From: Anisakis pegreffii
Lineage: Eukaryota > Nematoda > Chromadorea > Rhabditida > Anisakidae
Assembly (NCBI GenBank): GCA_035041965.1
Contig: JAPYMA010000401.1
Location: forward strand, 1-64,000
DNA: 64,000 nucleotides
Direction: 5' to 3'
Shown one piece after another: positions 1 through 11,199 of the stretch. The position numbers and the translations under genes are program-made. Below the pieces are notes generated by a model, which did not search any database, had not been told where the DNA came from, and was given only the letters and a program-made list of their open reading frames with translations. Position 1 is the first letter of the stretch. Each line of letters opens with the position of its first letter.

Positions 1-447
1 ATATTAATATTGATATTTTCTTCAAAAACAAACGACATTTTCACAATTCTTCGCAAACCATCAACACAACAATTTCATTGAAAAAACATCAACAAATCCT
101 GTTGATAATTCTGAAGGTAACTTCACGCGCATATACATCCAAGAAATTATGCTTCCTGCAATCACGAATGATATAAACACGAGTGAACAGATCATCTACT
201 CACGAATCCAAGTAGTCATTTCAAGCAATTAGAAAATGGAAAAAATTACCTAGCTCCGACATTGCCTAAGAAATGATACTCCTGATGTATACAGATATGT
301 CTGTTTTTCATCAAACAAAAATAACTAATGGTTCTCAACTGAACGATTATCAAGGAAAAGGAACTAAACGAGATCGTTCACCTCAAAGGGATTAACAAAG
401 ATATCATCTGATGATAACAAACATCACTATTTTTTCCACTATAAACC

Positions 448-521
448 TTTTGATACCGTTCTCCCGTTGTAAACATTCCACCGAATACAGTAATGTTTAC
501 AACGGAAGAACGGTATCAAAA
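448..521. repeat. Inverted repeat, 30-bp arms
   Basis: Arms at 448-477 and 492-521 are reverse complements with one mismatch around a 14-bp spacer. The outer flanks (TAAAC / GTTTA) also pair after a small indel. It lies in non-coding DNA and looks like a small fold-back transposable element. No family is recognised and no clear target duplication is seen. Confidence 0.75.
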
Positions 522-1352
522 CAGTTTAATTTATTCAGATAAACCAAAGAGCGACAAGCAATTCATTTCCTAGAGCTGATATATGAGGATAATCCGTTAA
601 ATCTGTTCAAAAAGATGATATAATTATTTGACGGTGAGCTGGTCGTGCTTTGCCAAATCGCTCTTTTGATTTCATTTGCAAACTGAACTGAAGCTGGCAG
701 TTTGAGGAGTAGATATAATACAGATCCCTCGGAGAATCATGAATGAGAGCGAATCAGTGATGCGGCTGAAGTGAATAAGAAAACTACCACCACACAGTGG
801 AATTACAATGCAGTAACTTACTTTAGTGATGAGAGTGATGAGAGAGTATGGAAATTAGACATAGGATTCATGGAGAGACTGTTGAAGTAGAACTGTACAC
901 GAGAGCATGAAAAGCGTGCACACCATCTGAATAGCTACTTCCATGAGAAGCCATTCTTCTGCACTCTATTCACCGCTCACATTCCATCACCAATTTTTAC
1001 GTCCAATTCCTGCGATGTCTCATCACTCTTATTTCCAAATTTGCTGATTGCATTACATTCCCATTGTGAAGCGGCACTTTTCTCATTCATTGCAGACGTA
1101 TCACTGATTCACTCTCATTCATAATTACCTTCTGAATCTTCACTCTTTTCGTTTGTTCACTTCAAATTCTCGTTACGTTGGCATTTACAATAGAATTGAT
1201 ATGTGCAGAGTGAGTTGCCACACAACGAAACGACTGTTCAAGTGCAAGAAATTCATCGCATCCAAGTGCTAACAGTGAGATGTTATACAATCTGGGTTTC
1301 CCAGTGAAATCTTCAATGTTCCTCTTCACTTTAAAGAAAGAAGAAGGATTCA

Positions 1353-1476
1353 AACACGTTCCAACACAGGTGTGATTCTAAGCACTGCTGTGTCACTGAC
1401 CACATCTGTTTCATCCAAAACAGATGCGGTCAGTGACACACCAGTGCTTAGAATCACATCTGTGTTGGAATACGTT
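1353..1476. repeat. Long inverted repeat, 59-bp arms
   Basis: Arms 1353-1411 and 1418-1476 are reverse complements with about five mismatches and only a 6-bp spacer. A transcript would form a near-perfect 59-bp stem. It is a fold-back element or MITE-like remnant. I see no open frame that would explain it and no obvious target-site duplication. Confidence 0.8.
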
Positions 1477-1983
1477 TTTGACAACATTCGAAGCCTGTGA
1501 CTTTCTTTGAGTCGCCATGACATCACAAAGAAACGCACAACATGTCAATTAGATCAGAAATTATCGATCACTCCCATTGTGATGAAGGCAGTTGAACTTG
1601 GCCATGAAATATTCAACTTGACAAGTAAACCAACATCCGTAAAACACCATTCGCATCATGCACCCACTTCAGATCTTAGAGCGTCAGTGATTTAAGGCCA
1701 CTGAAAGTCATTCTTGCAACTACTGACGAAACAAGTTATTTTTGTGGTCATGAAACGACCTTCTGATAGAGTTCAACACAAGAATTTCTTTTCAGAGTTC
1801 ACCATCCTTTCACTGAAAATGCGCAACGTTCGAGAGTGTCTGCACAAGTTGCAATCAGTATAAAGTGATCAGCCATATAAACGCGTGCCAACCAAAACTG
1901 TCATTCGATTGAAAACTACTAATGAATGTTGCTCGCAGGCCACGGGAGCTCTTTCCAATTGTATCTATGGGAACACGAATAAG

Positions 1984-2048
1984 AATAATGATAATAATAA
2001 TAATTAACAATAATAATAATAGTAATAATAATAACAATAATAATAATA
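1984..2048. repeat. TAA/AAT microsatellite
   Basis: A run of about 65 bases made almost only of AAT/TAA triplets with a few C and G interruptions. On the minus strand it reads as a poly-Leu/Ile frame, which is an artefact of the repeat. Confidence 0.85.
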
Positions 2049-2071
2049 CCTTGATGACCAAATACTGCGTA

Positions 2072-2102
2072 AATTGATGGGATATCGCATATCCCATCAA
2101 TT
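2072..2102. repeat. Short perfect hairpin
   Basis: A perfect 14-bp inverted repeat (2072-2085 and 2089-2102) with a 3-base loop. It lies 25 bp upstream of dispersed repeat copy A and may mark an edge of that insertion. Confidence 0.6.
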
Positions 2103-2126
2103 GAACGTCACAATTGCTCATGCTGA

Positions 2127-2509
2127 GCGTCATAACTCTCCTAACTTAACAATTGGCGACAATACTTTAAAAAGTATATCATGATTATAAATTTTTGCAT
2201 GCCATATATCGTAATTATAAATTGTTAACATGGTATATATCATGAATATAAATTTTTCCTGTCGGGTAAGTATCAATTCAAGTTATTTTTTGCATTTTCG
2301 TGCTTAATGCGAAATCGGAAATCTCGAATATATCTCGACTACTGACGAATCTATCAGTCATGTTTTGTTCTTCTGGATCTGCGCTACAAAATAATATATG
2401 AATTGCCCGGATTTATCCCGCTGAATGTTTAAGAAATTCACATTTCTGAACATATATCAAATGAAAATCTCATTTTCATCACTTGGCGAACTGTCCCATA
2501 CTTGGCGAA
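2127..2509. repeat. Dispersed repeat, copy A
   Basis: This 383-bp block is colinear with 33645-33990. Both start with the same 5' motif (GCGTCATAACTCTCC), share long blocks in the middle (for example the segments around 2385-2400 and 2428-2466) and end near ACTTGGCGAA. The heptamer TTGGCGA recurs three times in each copy. It is an interspersed repeat of unknown class. I found no coding domain and no terminal inverted repeat. Confidence 0.75.
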
Positions 2510-2927
2510 GTATATGTATACTTATTTAACATCACGCTTGTAAATTCCACATCACCTTTTCTTCTCCATGCAAACGAATTTTCCTTCGTTCTTAAATTTG
2601 ATCCATAAAACTTTTTTAATTTCAATCCATCCGGATTTTTATATTTCGGTTCATATATCCATTCCGTGTCTTGCTCATAAAACGTAACTTTAAAGACTGG
2701 GTGGAAGCACTCTGTGCCCAAATTTATATTTTATTCCAATAATAAGCTAGCTTTATCAGTCGAAATCCGTCTTGTTTCACCGGTTGATATGTCTGTGTTC
2801 GCATTATTTCTGTCATTAAACCATCAGACGTGTTTAGGTGAATAAAAAATATCTCAAAATTGAACGGAACCTTGCCGAATGAATGATCATTATGATTGAA
2901 GTGTAGTATGCAAGATGAACAGACGGG

Positions 2928-3101
2928 TGGAATTGCCGGTCCTGGGCTACCGAGCCAATCCAAGGTTTCACGGGTCAGGCCAAGACTTGCCGTGTTGGAA
3001 GAACAGTTACCTAATCAGGCCAAGCCAAGATTTTCTGAGGTAGGCCAAGACTCGCAGGGCAATTCTTGGTCTGGCCCGAAGGCTCAGCAGCGGCAATTCC
3101 A
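2928..3101. repeat. Fold-back element upstream of FARS2
   Basis: A perfect 11-bp terminal inverted repeat (TGGAATTGCCG at 2928-2938, complement at 3091-3101). Pairing continues inward at about 70% over the next 23 bases. The interior is GC-richer than its surroundings and repeats the motif AGGCCAAG. It ends 131 bp before the FARS2 start codon, so it could sit in the promoter. No 8-bp target duplication is visible. Confidence 0.6.
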
Positions 3102-3232
3102 TAGTCTGAAATGAACACCAAGTCAGTTCAGTTGTATTTTTGGTAAGGACTATATTCAGGTGATTGCAGGCAGAATTTGAAGTGAACAAAGTTGAAAGGA
3201 GCTCGAATAAATTTCGTGTCGATCGGGCGGTG

Positions 3233-6170
3233 ATGCAACACCACGTTCGTTGTTCGTTGGGAACAGCTGTGAAGTGGTACGTGGCATGCATTGCTCGCAG
3301 ACTGTCGTCCTCAATCGCTAAACCTGAATGCCAGCCTCCTGCCCACCATCATCATCGACCCGATGTTTTTACTCTTGATGGTTCGTTTTTTGTATACCTA
3401 CCACCTATCGTTTAATCCCTTCAGTAATAAATAATAGTAATGAGAAGTGTATTAAGTAAGTGGGTCATTGGATTATCGTTGCAATTTCATGATGATTTCG
3501 AATATTTTGCAATATTTTTGATGGTTACACATATCATTTATTCTGAATTTGCAATCGAATCGTCCGTCGATCTTGAATCTACCACTCGTTCATTCCAACC
3601 ACTGTATGATTAAAGTATTCACGTACTAAATGATTCCGTGCAAACGATATTCAAAAACACATCAGAAGAGATTTATCGATGATTATATCTGTCGTCCTAA
3701 ATGTATATCTGATACCATGATATGTTCACATCGCAATCGTCAACTTCTCAATCACATACTACAATCAAATTGACTAACTTCTCGTCTTTGATTGCTCAAT
3801 CACCAAACAAAAATTTTATTGCTTTAACTTCACATTCGATTATTTGACTGGACATTTCACGATCAGTCGAAATTCCACTGAAGCAATCATATTGTTAGCG
3901 TTATTTCTTAAAATGAATGTACATAAGTATTTAATCGTTCAATCAGTTTCCCTGCAAATTAAGTGTTATGATGCATGTAACATTCATTAGAATACGAGTA
4001 ATAACAATAAGATGTGTGATGTGTTTGAGGAACAACCCTGACCCCAGATGAATACTGGAATATATCACCTCACGTTGTTGGATTGCTTAAAAGACGTCTT
4101 CTAAATGATCCGCATAATCCACTCTCTCTATTGAAACGTCGTATTGTTGAGCATTTCCAATGCACTCGCGGTTTGTTTTATTTCTACGATTCATTCATCA
4201 TTTATGCTGTTGTGAATACGATCGTCAAAGCTTCATAATAGCAACTTCATAGTAACAATCTGAAGAGTAATAGTGAAAAAAGGATGTGAGCTTAATTTTG
4301 ATGTGGTTTGTATGCGACGATAAATGCAATTGATTGAACAATGAATTGAACTAAAGGATCATACGTGGTACGTGAGGACGAAAGTCGTGTGGTATCGGTA
4401 TTCGATAATTTCGATTCATTACTAACTCCCGCAGATCATGTCAGTAGACGCACAACAGATACTTATTACATAAACAAACATCATTGCTTACGAGCTCATA
4501 CCTCAGCACATGAACACCAACTCCTCAAACAAGGTTGTTATCTATTATTTGTTATAATATTCGAAAATTGTTTTTATTAACTTATTTCAGCATTCAGGAT
4601 TGAATCGGTTTCTTGTGATCGGTGATGTCTACCGACGTGACGAAATTAATCGCACACATTTTCCGTCATTTCATCAGATCGAAGGCGTTCATTTGTATAC
4701 ATCACACGAACTGTTTAATGGTCTAGAGGTATTCATTATATAGTTACTTTCCGTCATGCGCCATTTTCGATGATATGTCTGGATTGATTATGTTCAATTA
4801 AAAGGTAGACATGTTCGAGGAGGGTAATCGAACTGATCACAAGCAAGAATCACACACCATTGACACGGCTAATGTTCTCTCGTTGAAACTGAAGGTATGT
4901 CAGTTCGTTGATTGTTTCATTAATAAAACGTAGGTCTACAAGGAGAAGATGAAGATGCAGCACGAGCAGATTTGTTTTTGTACTGTTAACCATGCTGAGC
5001 GTCGTTTATTCTGCTGCACGGCTGTGCAATTTGTTTGTAAAATTTAGAAGTGATATTGAAGGGTGCATTGGAAGAATTAACACGTGCAATATTCGGCAAT
5101 GAAATAAAAATGCGCTGGGTGGATGCTTATTTCCCATTCACACATCCATCATTCGAATTGGAGATTTTTTACGATAATGATTGGATGGAGGTATTGGGCT
5201 GTGGTGTTCTCGAACAGAAATTACTGAGTATGGCTGGTGTTCGGGCCAGAGCTGGTTGGGCGTTTGGAATCGGCTTGGAACGACTTGCGATGGTTGGTTC
5301 ATTTTAATATTCAGTACTGATGAAAATAGGTCACATGGGTCCTGAATGATGATGCATAACTCGTAGGTTCTGTACGGTATTCCGGATATCCGTCTGTTTT
5401 GGTCAACAGATTCGGGATTTAAATCACAGTTCGCTGGAATAAAACCGAATGATAGGGTGAAGTATAAAGCGGTTAGTGTACATCCTCAGTTGTACTTGGA
5501 TTTGTCGTTCTGGTTATGCGACGGGGTCAATTCTGAAGAGATGACCGCGAATACGTACGACTTGATTCGGTCGGTTGGCGGTGACCTCGTGGAACAGGTT
5601 GATCATTCAGTATTTTGAAGCTGTTATTTCATTATCATTCCACTGCTTAATCATATCCTATGTGAAAACCATTAAAAAGATATTACGTATTCAAGTTTAT
5701 TTACACTGATTACAACGTTCTTCGTTAGTTTTAGTGATAGAATATCATCCAATAACACTCAGATGTCCATCATTTAACGCAAAATTTCTGCATCTCTCGC
5801 ATCATAAATCTGTGGAATCATTTAGCAACAGCCTTACTCCAGTTGTCAGTCTTAATCAGTGCAAAAGACGTATTAAAAGTTGAAACGACGTTCATGATAA
5901 CTATATCAATGGGTAGTTTCAATGCCCGTTCATACAATCTTCCGCTTGCATATGAATAAATCTCCCTTTCACAAGTCTTAAAATGATGCAGTTAATTTGC
6001 AGGTGAATCTGAGTGATTGTTACCTGAACAAAAAGACTGGTCGTTTAAGTCAGACCTATCGACTGGTGTATCGCAGTAGTGAACGAGCATTGAGCAAACA
6101 CGAAGTGAACATCCTCCACAAACAAATCGAACATCAATTAACACAAAAGTATCATGTTCAAATCAGATAG
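3233..6170 (+). CDS. FARS2: Phenylalanine--tRNA ligase, mitochondrial
   Basis: Charges mitochondrial tRNA-Phe; acts as a monomer in the matrix. Eight exons: 3233-3380, 4030-4170, 4357-4533, 4598-4728, 4805-4894, 5062-5292, 5367-5597, 6003-6170, giving 438 aa (human FARS2 is about 450). The first 35 residues are Arg/Ser-rich without acidic residues, as expected for a matrix-targeting peptide. The class II core shows motif 2 (GDVYRRDEINRTHFPSFHQ), the Phe-pocket segment WVDAYFPFTHPSFE, the GCGVLEQ segment and motif 3 (GLGLERLAM-type, here GIGLERLAM, ending at residue 306). Residues from about 345 form the C-terminal FDX-ACB anticodon-binding domain. The start is the first ATG in frame with the presequence. 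The 3381 and 4030 junction is the least certain, but it restores exactly the spacing seen in homologues. Confidence 0.93.
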
Positions 6171-7782
6171 ATGGACTCATCGTCTTTATCATTTCACATC
6201 ACAGAGTGCTACTAAACATGTTCTCATTTATTAAGGTCTGCTACATTCACCAATCGTTGTTGTTCAATCGCCGTTCATCCTCTTTTCTGCATAAATTAGT
6301 AAACATAGTGTTGATTGCTCGTTTCTTTTAAATGGTCAGAAATTGTTTTGAGTGAATGCATTGATCTGTATTAATATGTAAATTGGTATATAGTTTAGAT
6401 GGAGTTTTTTTTATTGTACATTTGCACTGAGTAACATATTGATAATGCAGTAACGTTCATAGTATGATTTTTTTTGTTTGTTCTGATGATGTGTTGTTGG
6501 CATTTGATTCGTATTGTTCATGTTTATTAATATTGCCGATGTATGACGTGCATCGTCGAGTGTTGGATATAATTCAAGTGATATTCAGTTGAATGTTCGG
6601 TGAATACTGTGATCATTATTAATTTAAGAATTGAGAGTGTTTGAGTGCAATATCATTTGTTCGTTACTGAAATGAATATGTGTGGATTTGTAGTGCGTTG
6701 CTCTGAGATGGGATTGTTTCGTAGTGGATATTTGAATTTGAAGTAGTGGATATCTAGGATGAGGCAGAGATGGGATATGTGGTGCGATTTTGGATTTGTA
6801 CAGGCGTCTTTTGTGGGATATTTTGCAGATGGACAGTGCCGAATGAGAGCCGTTGCTGGGGATAATTATTTACGGTGGTAAGATATGTTAGTGAAAATTT
6901 GATATAGTTGCGATTTAAAACTTTTGCTTTGATTTGATTTACAGTGGATGTTCATTAATTTGAAATAGTTGATGCTGTGTGGATGGAAGAACGGGTGTTT
7001 GGATTGGTGGTGTGTTCATTGTGAATATGGTTGTGGAGTTTAGTTGATAGGCTGGGATGAAGATCAAGTTAGAAGGGATGAAAATTAGATACGTCAAGGG
7101 ACGAAGCTGATACTTACAGTGAGTGATTAGCACGGAATTGATTGATCTTGTTTATCATCCACTAATATCGTGGAATATTGTAAACGACCGAACGATTTAT
7201 TCAGTTACGTTTGAAGAGCGTAATCAATTGTCTTATTACTTTAGTGGCAGTAATGGTTGCTTTATTGTTGTTCGAATAAAATGTTATCGAGTTAATCATT
7301 ATCAGTTATTCGTTTCGCTTTTATCCATTCAGTACGCGGTTCAACTCCGCTCATAACATACATTTCATTTACATATCCTATCACCACAATATATTTTATT
7401 TTATTCACTCTTCTTTTCACATTCCTTGTTGTAAGCGACTTGTCATATGGTCGTTTTCGAAGCACATTCAATCTTAGAGACTACTCATCCGGTATTGGTT
7501 TATTGTTTGATCATTTCATTTATTTATTCATTCATTCAAAATATCGTCATCATTGCCGCTGTCAGCACAAGGGTTAGCATGAATGGAAAATGGGATCGTG
7601 GAATTGAACAACGATTATGAACTGCAAACAAAGCAACAGTGGTAACAGAAGAGCGATGACATTACGAAAGTTTTGTTCATTGCTCTCTGGAAAGTGGAAG
7701 CCGAGATGAGGCTGTTATCTATTCATTTATGCGTTTGTTGTCGCTTGAGTAGCAGATAAATATTAATGGATTGGGAATGGAA

Positions 7783-7824
7783 TTTTATAAAATCTTGGTA
7801 ATATACTACCAAGATTATATAAAA
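7783..7824. repeat. Inverted repeat, 18-bp arms
   Basis: Arms 7783-7800 and 7807-7824 pair with one mismatch around a 6-base loop. It is a short AT-rich fold-back in the FARS2-GALNT2 spacer, with no Rho-type or snRNA features. Confidence 0.6.
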
Positions 7825-10800
7825 TGCACAGTATTACTAAATCCCTTAATCTCGCGATTGCTTAGAACATCTATTCCGAAATCGAAGGTCGGAAACCCTA
7901 GCAGCACGAAGTGTGTAGGTTAGTATAGGATGGTAGGATCATGTAAACTGTATTGACGCGGAAACGATTTTGAAGAATGTAGTAAATATTGGGTGCTCGT
8001 TGGCTACGGTCAACATCACAATACTACATCAAATATGTGTATTGAGAGCATGCAAAAGCTTGATACAAAAGTATTTTGGACTAGTCATCGTGGAATGTAG
8101 TTGTTTATTGTTACGTTTTGAAACGAATTGAGTGATCAGTGAATAGTATTGGAATTAATACGGAGTAGTTTGTTTATGTTATCGCAGATGTGCTTGGTGG
8201 CATTGCGAAGCATTCAGATGAAGTTGACGTTTATTTATGTTCGCAAGCGAAATATTATAATTGAATTGTCTCTAGTTAACATCTAGTAGCCAAACTGATG
8301 ATTTTCATTGCAGTTGTTATTTGATATCGCACTTACTATTAGGTAAATGAGAAGAGCTCTTTAGTCGCTTTTGCCTAATTATTTGGACGCTGATCGTATT
8401 TATCATAAAATTTGTTTGGAGAGTTTATAGGATGCTTTGCATCGCATTCTCATCAACATTATTGTCATGGCCAGATTATCATTATTACTATTGTCATTGC
8501 TCATTCACTTCCTCAATTTTCATATCTAATTTTGTCACTCAGATATTATGTTTTATTTAGTCAGTTCATTGCGTGGCTCAATAATTGATCGTTGATAGCT
8601 TTATTTATTAATGAAAATGAACCTGCTGAATCTAGTCAAGATCCTTAGATATATTAGGATAATTTCAAGTGATTTTGAAGTGTTGAAATGATTGATTGCA
8701 ATGGTAGGAGTGAGTGAAAGAAACGTCAAGAGATAGGATGAGTGCTGCTGATGCATTATAATAATATAATATAATATAGCAATCTAAACGACAATCGCAA
8801 GCAATACCACTCAAATTGCAGTTGTTCTCATTGCTTCGTCATTTCGGTTCCTTAAAAGTATTTTTATAATTGATCACATTCATCTTTCGAACTGACGAAC
8901 CAGTCGGAATTGTAAGCGCTTTTCCGGAATGAAGAGAAACGTCGTTTAAAATCAGTGTTAGAGATTTACCTGATTGTGTGCATAAGCACTTTTATTTATG
9001 ATTGGAATGGAAGTTGTGATGCTATGGATGAACATAGCAATGAGTGACGGGTACTACATAGTGATAATGATAATGGTATGATGGGGAATACGATGAGTGG
9101 TGGGAAGAGTATGGGTTCAAGCATTGTGTTTGAGCAGTTGAAATATTGATGTGGTGATTAGTGTGATTTATTTCAATTCGGTGCGATTTTTGCTTCGTTT
9201 GACTGAATGGTAGTGGTTCGTTTCGATGAATCGTACGTCTCTATATCTTGTTTAATCAGCAAATCCAAGAGTTTATGCGCCTCTCTGTTATCATTCATAT
9301 CACATTCTTCCTTCTTTGGCAGTCTTCTTTCCGCGCAGCTAACGATAATAGCGTTGGGAATCATCTGTCTTCATGAAATTCGAACTTGGATTATTGATCT
9401 GGCGACTGGAAAGGTTTTCAGCTACTCTCCCATGTTGCCCACTGAATTTTAAGGAGAGGGACTCAAAAGGAACCCGAAAATACATTCCGATTAATCGATT
9501 GAACATTCGTCCAACGAAAGTTCAGAGTAGCTGTTTGGAACAATGAACAGTAGTGAGCATCGGTAGTCTTTCGGTGTCAACAATAAAAAGTAACCGAGTA
9601 GTTCCATAGCAGTGGGCCTATCAAGCAAGCATTCTACAAGCAAGCAATGATGAATGCCCGTTGCCACAAATATTTTGCACAATCAAATACAGCCGAATAG
9701 CAACCAATGCATCAAACAATCGCAACAATGACGAGCACTTTGTCGATCGCATAGAGCGATCGGCACAGCAACCGTTCAGTCTCCAGACAATGGAAACAAT
9801 CCATTTTTTATATCTGTTCGTTGGTATTACACCGTTGTTTGCAACTTGTTTGTTCCTTTCATTGCAGTCGAATTACAGTGAAGTGCTTCGAATTACCGCG
9901 TTGTTGATTTGTTAAAATTGTTTGTGGTTCGATTGAATTGTAAAATCTCTATGTATATTCATCGTTTTATTGAATGTGATTTCGTTTTGATCATCAATAG
10001 ATATGGATGGATCGTCATTAAAACGTTAATAGAATATTTGCTTTGTCATGTTTCATAGCGGTTGAAATCCGATGTTGATAACTTTACCTGTTTAGCTGAC
10101 TGTGAGTTGAATTCGATGAGTAAAAATAATTCAGTGCTCAAAAGAATTTGAATCTGAACGGGGGGGGGTGGTTTATTTTGATTATATTTAGACGGTTTTG
10201 TTTTTTGATGTTTAGATTTTTAGAAATTTATATATGTATTAAATGGCTGAGATTGCAGTTTATCAGTCCATCAGTCGATCAGTCTTATGCATCGACCGTA
10301 GTTTCGAATAATTACCTGAAAGGTGTGTGTTGCAATCAATCAATTGAGTGAATTGAAAACGTTACGAGAGAAAGACAGGTAGATGTTTTGTATGGATTGT
10401 TGCATGTTTCGGGTTGCTGTGGTGGTGGTGGTGGTAATGGCTCGATTGAGTAATTTGATATGTTAGGCAATGAGTGCTCTTAAAGGAGAAAGTGAATTTG
10501 AGAGTGAAGCGTTGCTTCATTTCATGTTTGCATTCACACTAGTACTCGTAATAGGAACGGTGGGTGAATCGCTGTTGCTGGATTAGAATGATGGATGGAG
10601 GGCGTTCAGTGAAACGATTACTAGGACCGATCTTATTGTTGCATTGTTGTCGTTATTATCAGCTGATATCGCGCATTTAGTATTAATTGCTTTCTTGCAT
10701 TACATTTAATACTCGTTGCAATATAGCAGTGCTTCAGTGATAAGATATGAGTGATGATTACCACATGTGTGTGTGTGTGTGTGATAATAGTGATGTTCCG

Positions 10801-11160
10801 ATGAGGGATATAATTATGATAGGGGAGATGGCTATGTGACAGATTGACTGGGCTAGATAGATAGCTGAGTATTGTGTGGTGTGTAATGCACCGTTACTTC
10901 TTATTACACTCTCGTTTAGTCATTATTATAGCTGTTGTTGAATTCAGTTCATATTGCTTTGTTGCATTAGATCTGATCTCTTAGGTTCATCTCATTTCTG
11001 AATGTAAAATCGACGCCAAACAACACTTTTGGTGTATATTTTTAATAGAGACGACGTATCAAGTTTCATTTCTATTGATTTATTTTGTTACAGTTGTCAA
11101 TGTCAATGGCAAATCCTCAGCTAATTTATCCAGTCGTGTTGCTAATAGACTAAGGTTTAT

Positions 11161-11170
11161 CCAGTTTCAG
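11161..11170 (+). promoter_or_regulatory. Candidate trans-splice acceptor of GALNT2
   Basis: CCAGTTTCAG ends 29 bases before the GALNT2 ATG, with no upstream coding exon in phase. In nematodes such an outron acceptor would receive a spliced leader. This is inferred from position and consensus only. Confidence 0.35.
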
Positions 11171-11199
11171 TTGTGATATTCAATCGTATCCTACTAACG

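Larger units (their letters stand above)
6171..11199. other. Intergenic spacer FARS2-GALNT2
   Basis: About 5 kb without a gene I can assign. It holds a hairpin at 7783-7824, a GT run near 10769-10783 and a G8 run near 10159. Two short segments have protein-like composition: 9173-9364 on the minus strand, Lys/Glu-rich with an AATAAA just after its stop, and 9661-9915 on the plus strand, with one hydrophobic stretch. Neither has enough splice or homology support to be called a gene. Confidence 0.5.

Noticed and set aside
7282..7366. tRNA-like fold with a 7-bp end pairing and GGTTCAACTCC
   Set aside because: The outer 7-bp pairing and T-arm are present, but there is no GG-containing D-loop, no anticodon stem, and an extra base between T-stem and acceptor.
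9173..9915. Short coding-like segments in the FARS2-GALNT2 spacer
   Set aside because: Individually plausible composition, but no phase-consistent exon chain, no start and no family; kept only as a note in the spacer entry.
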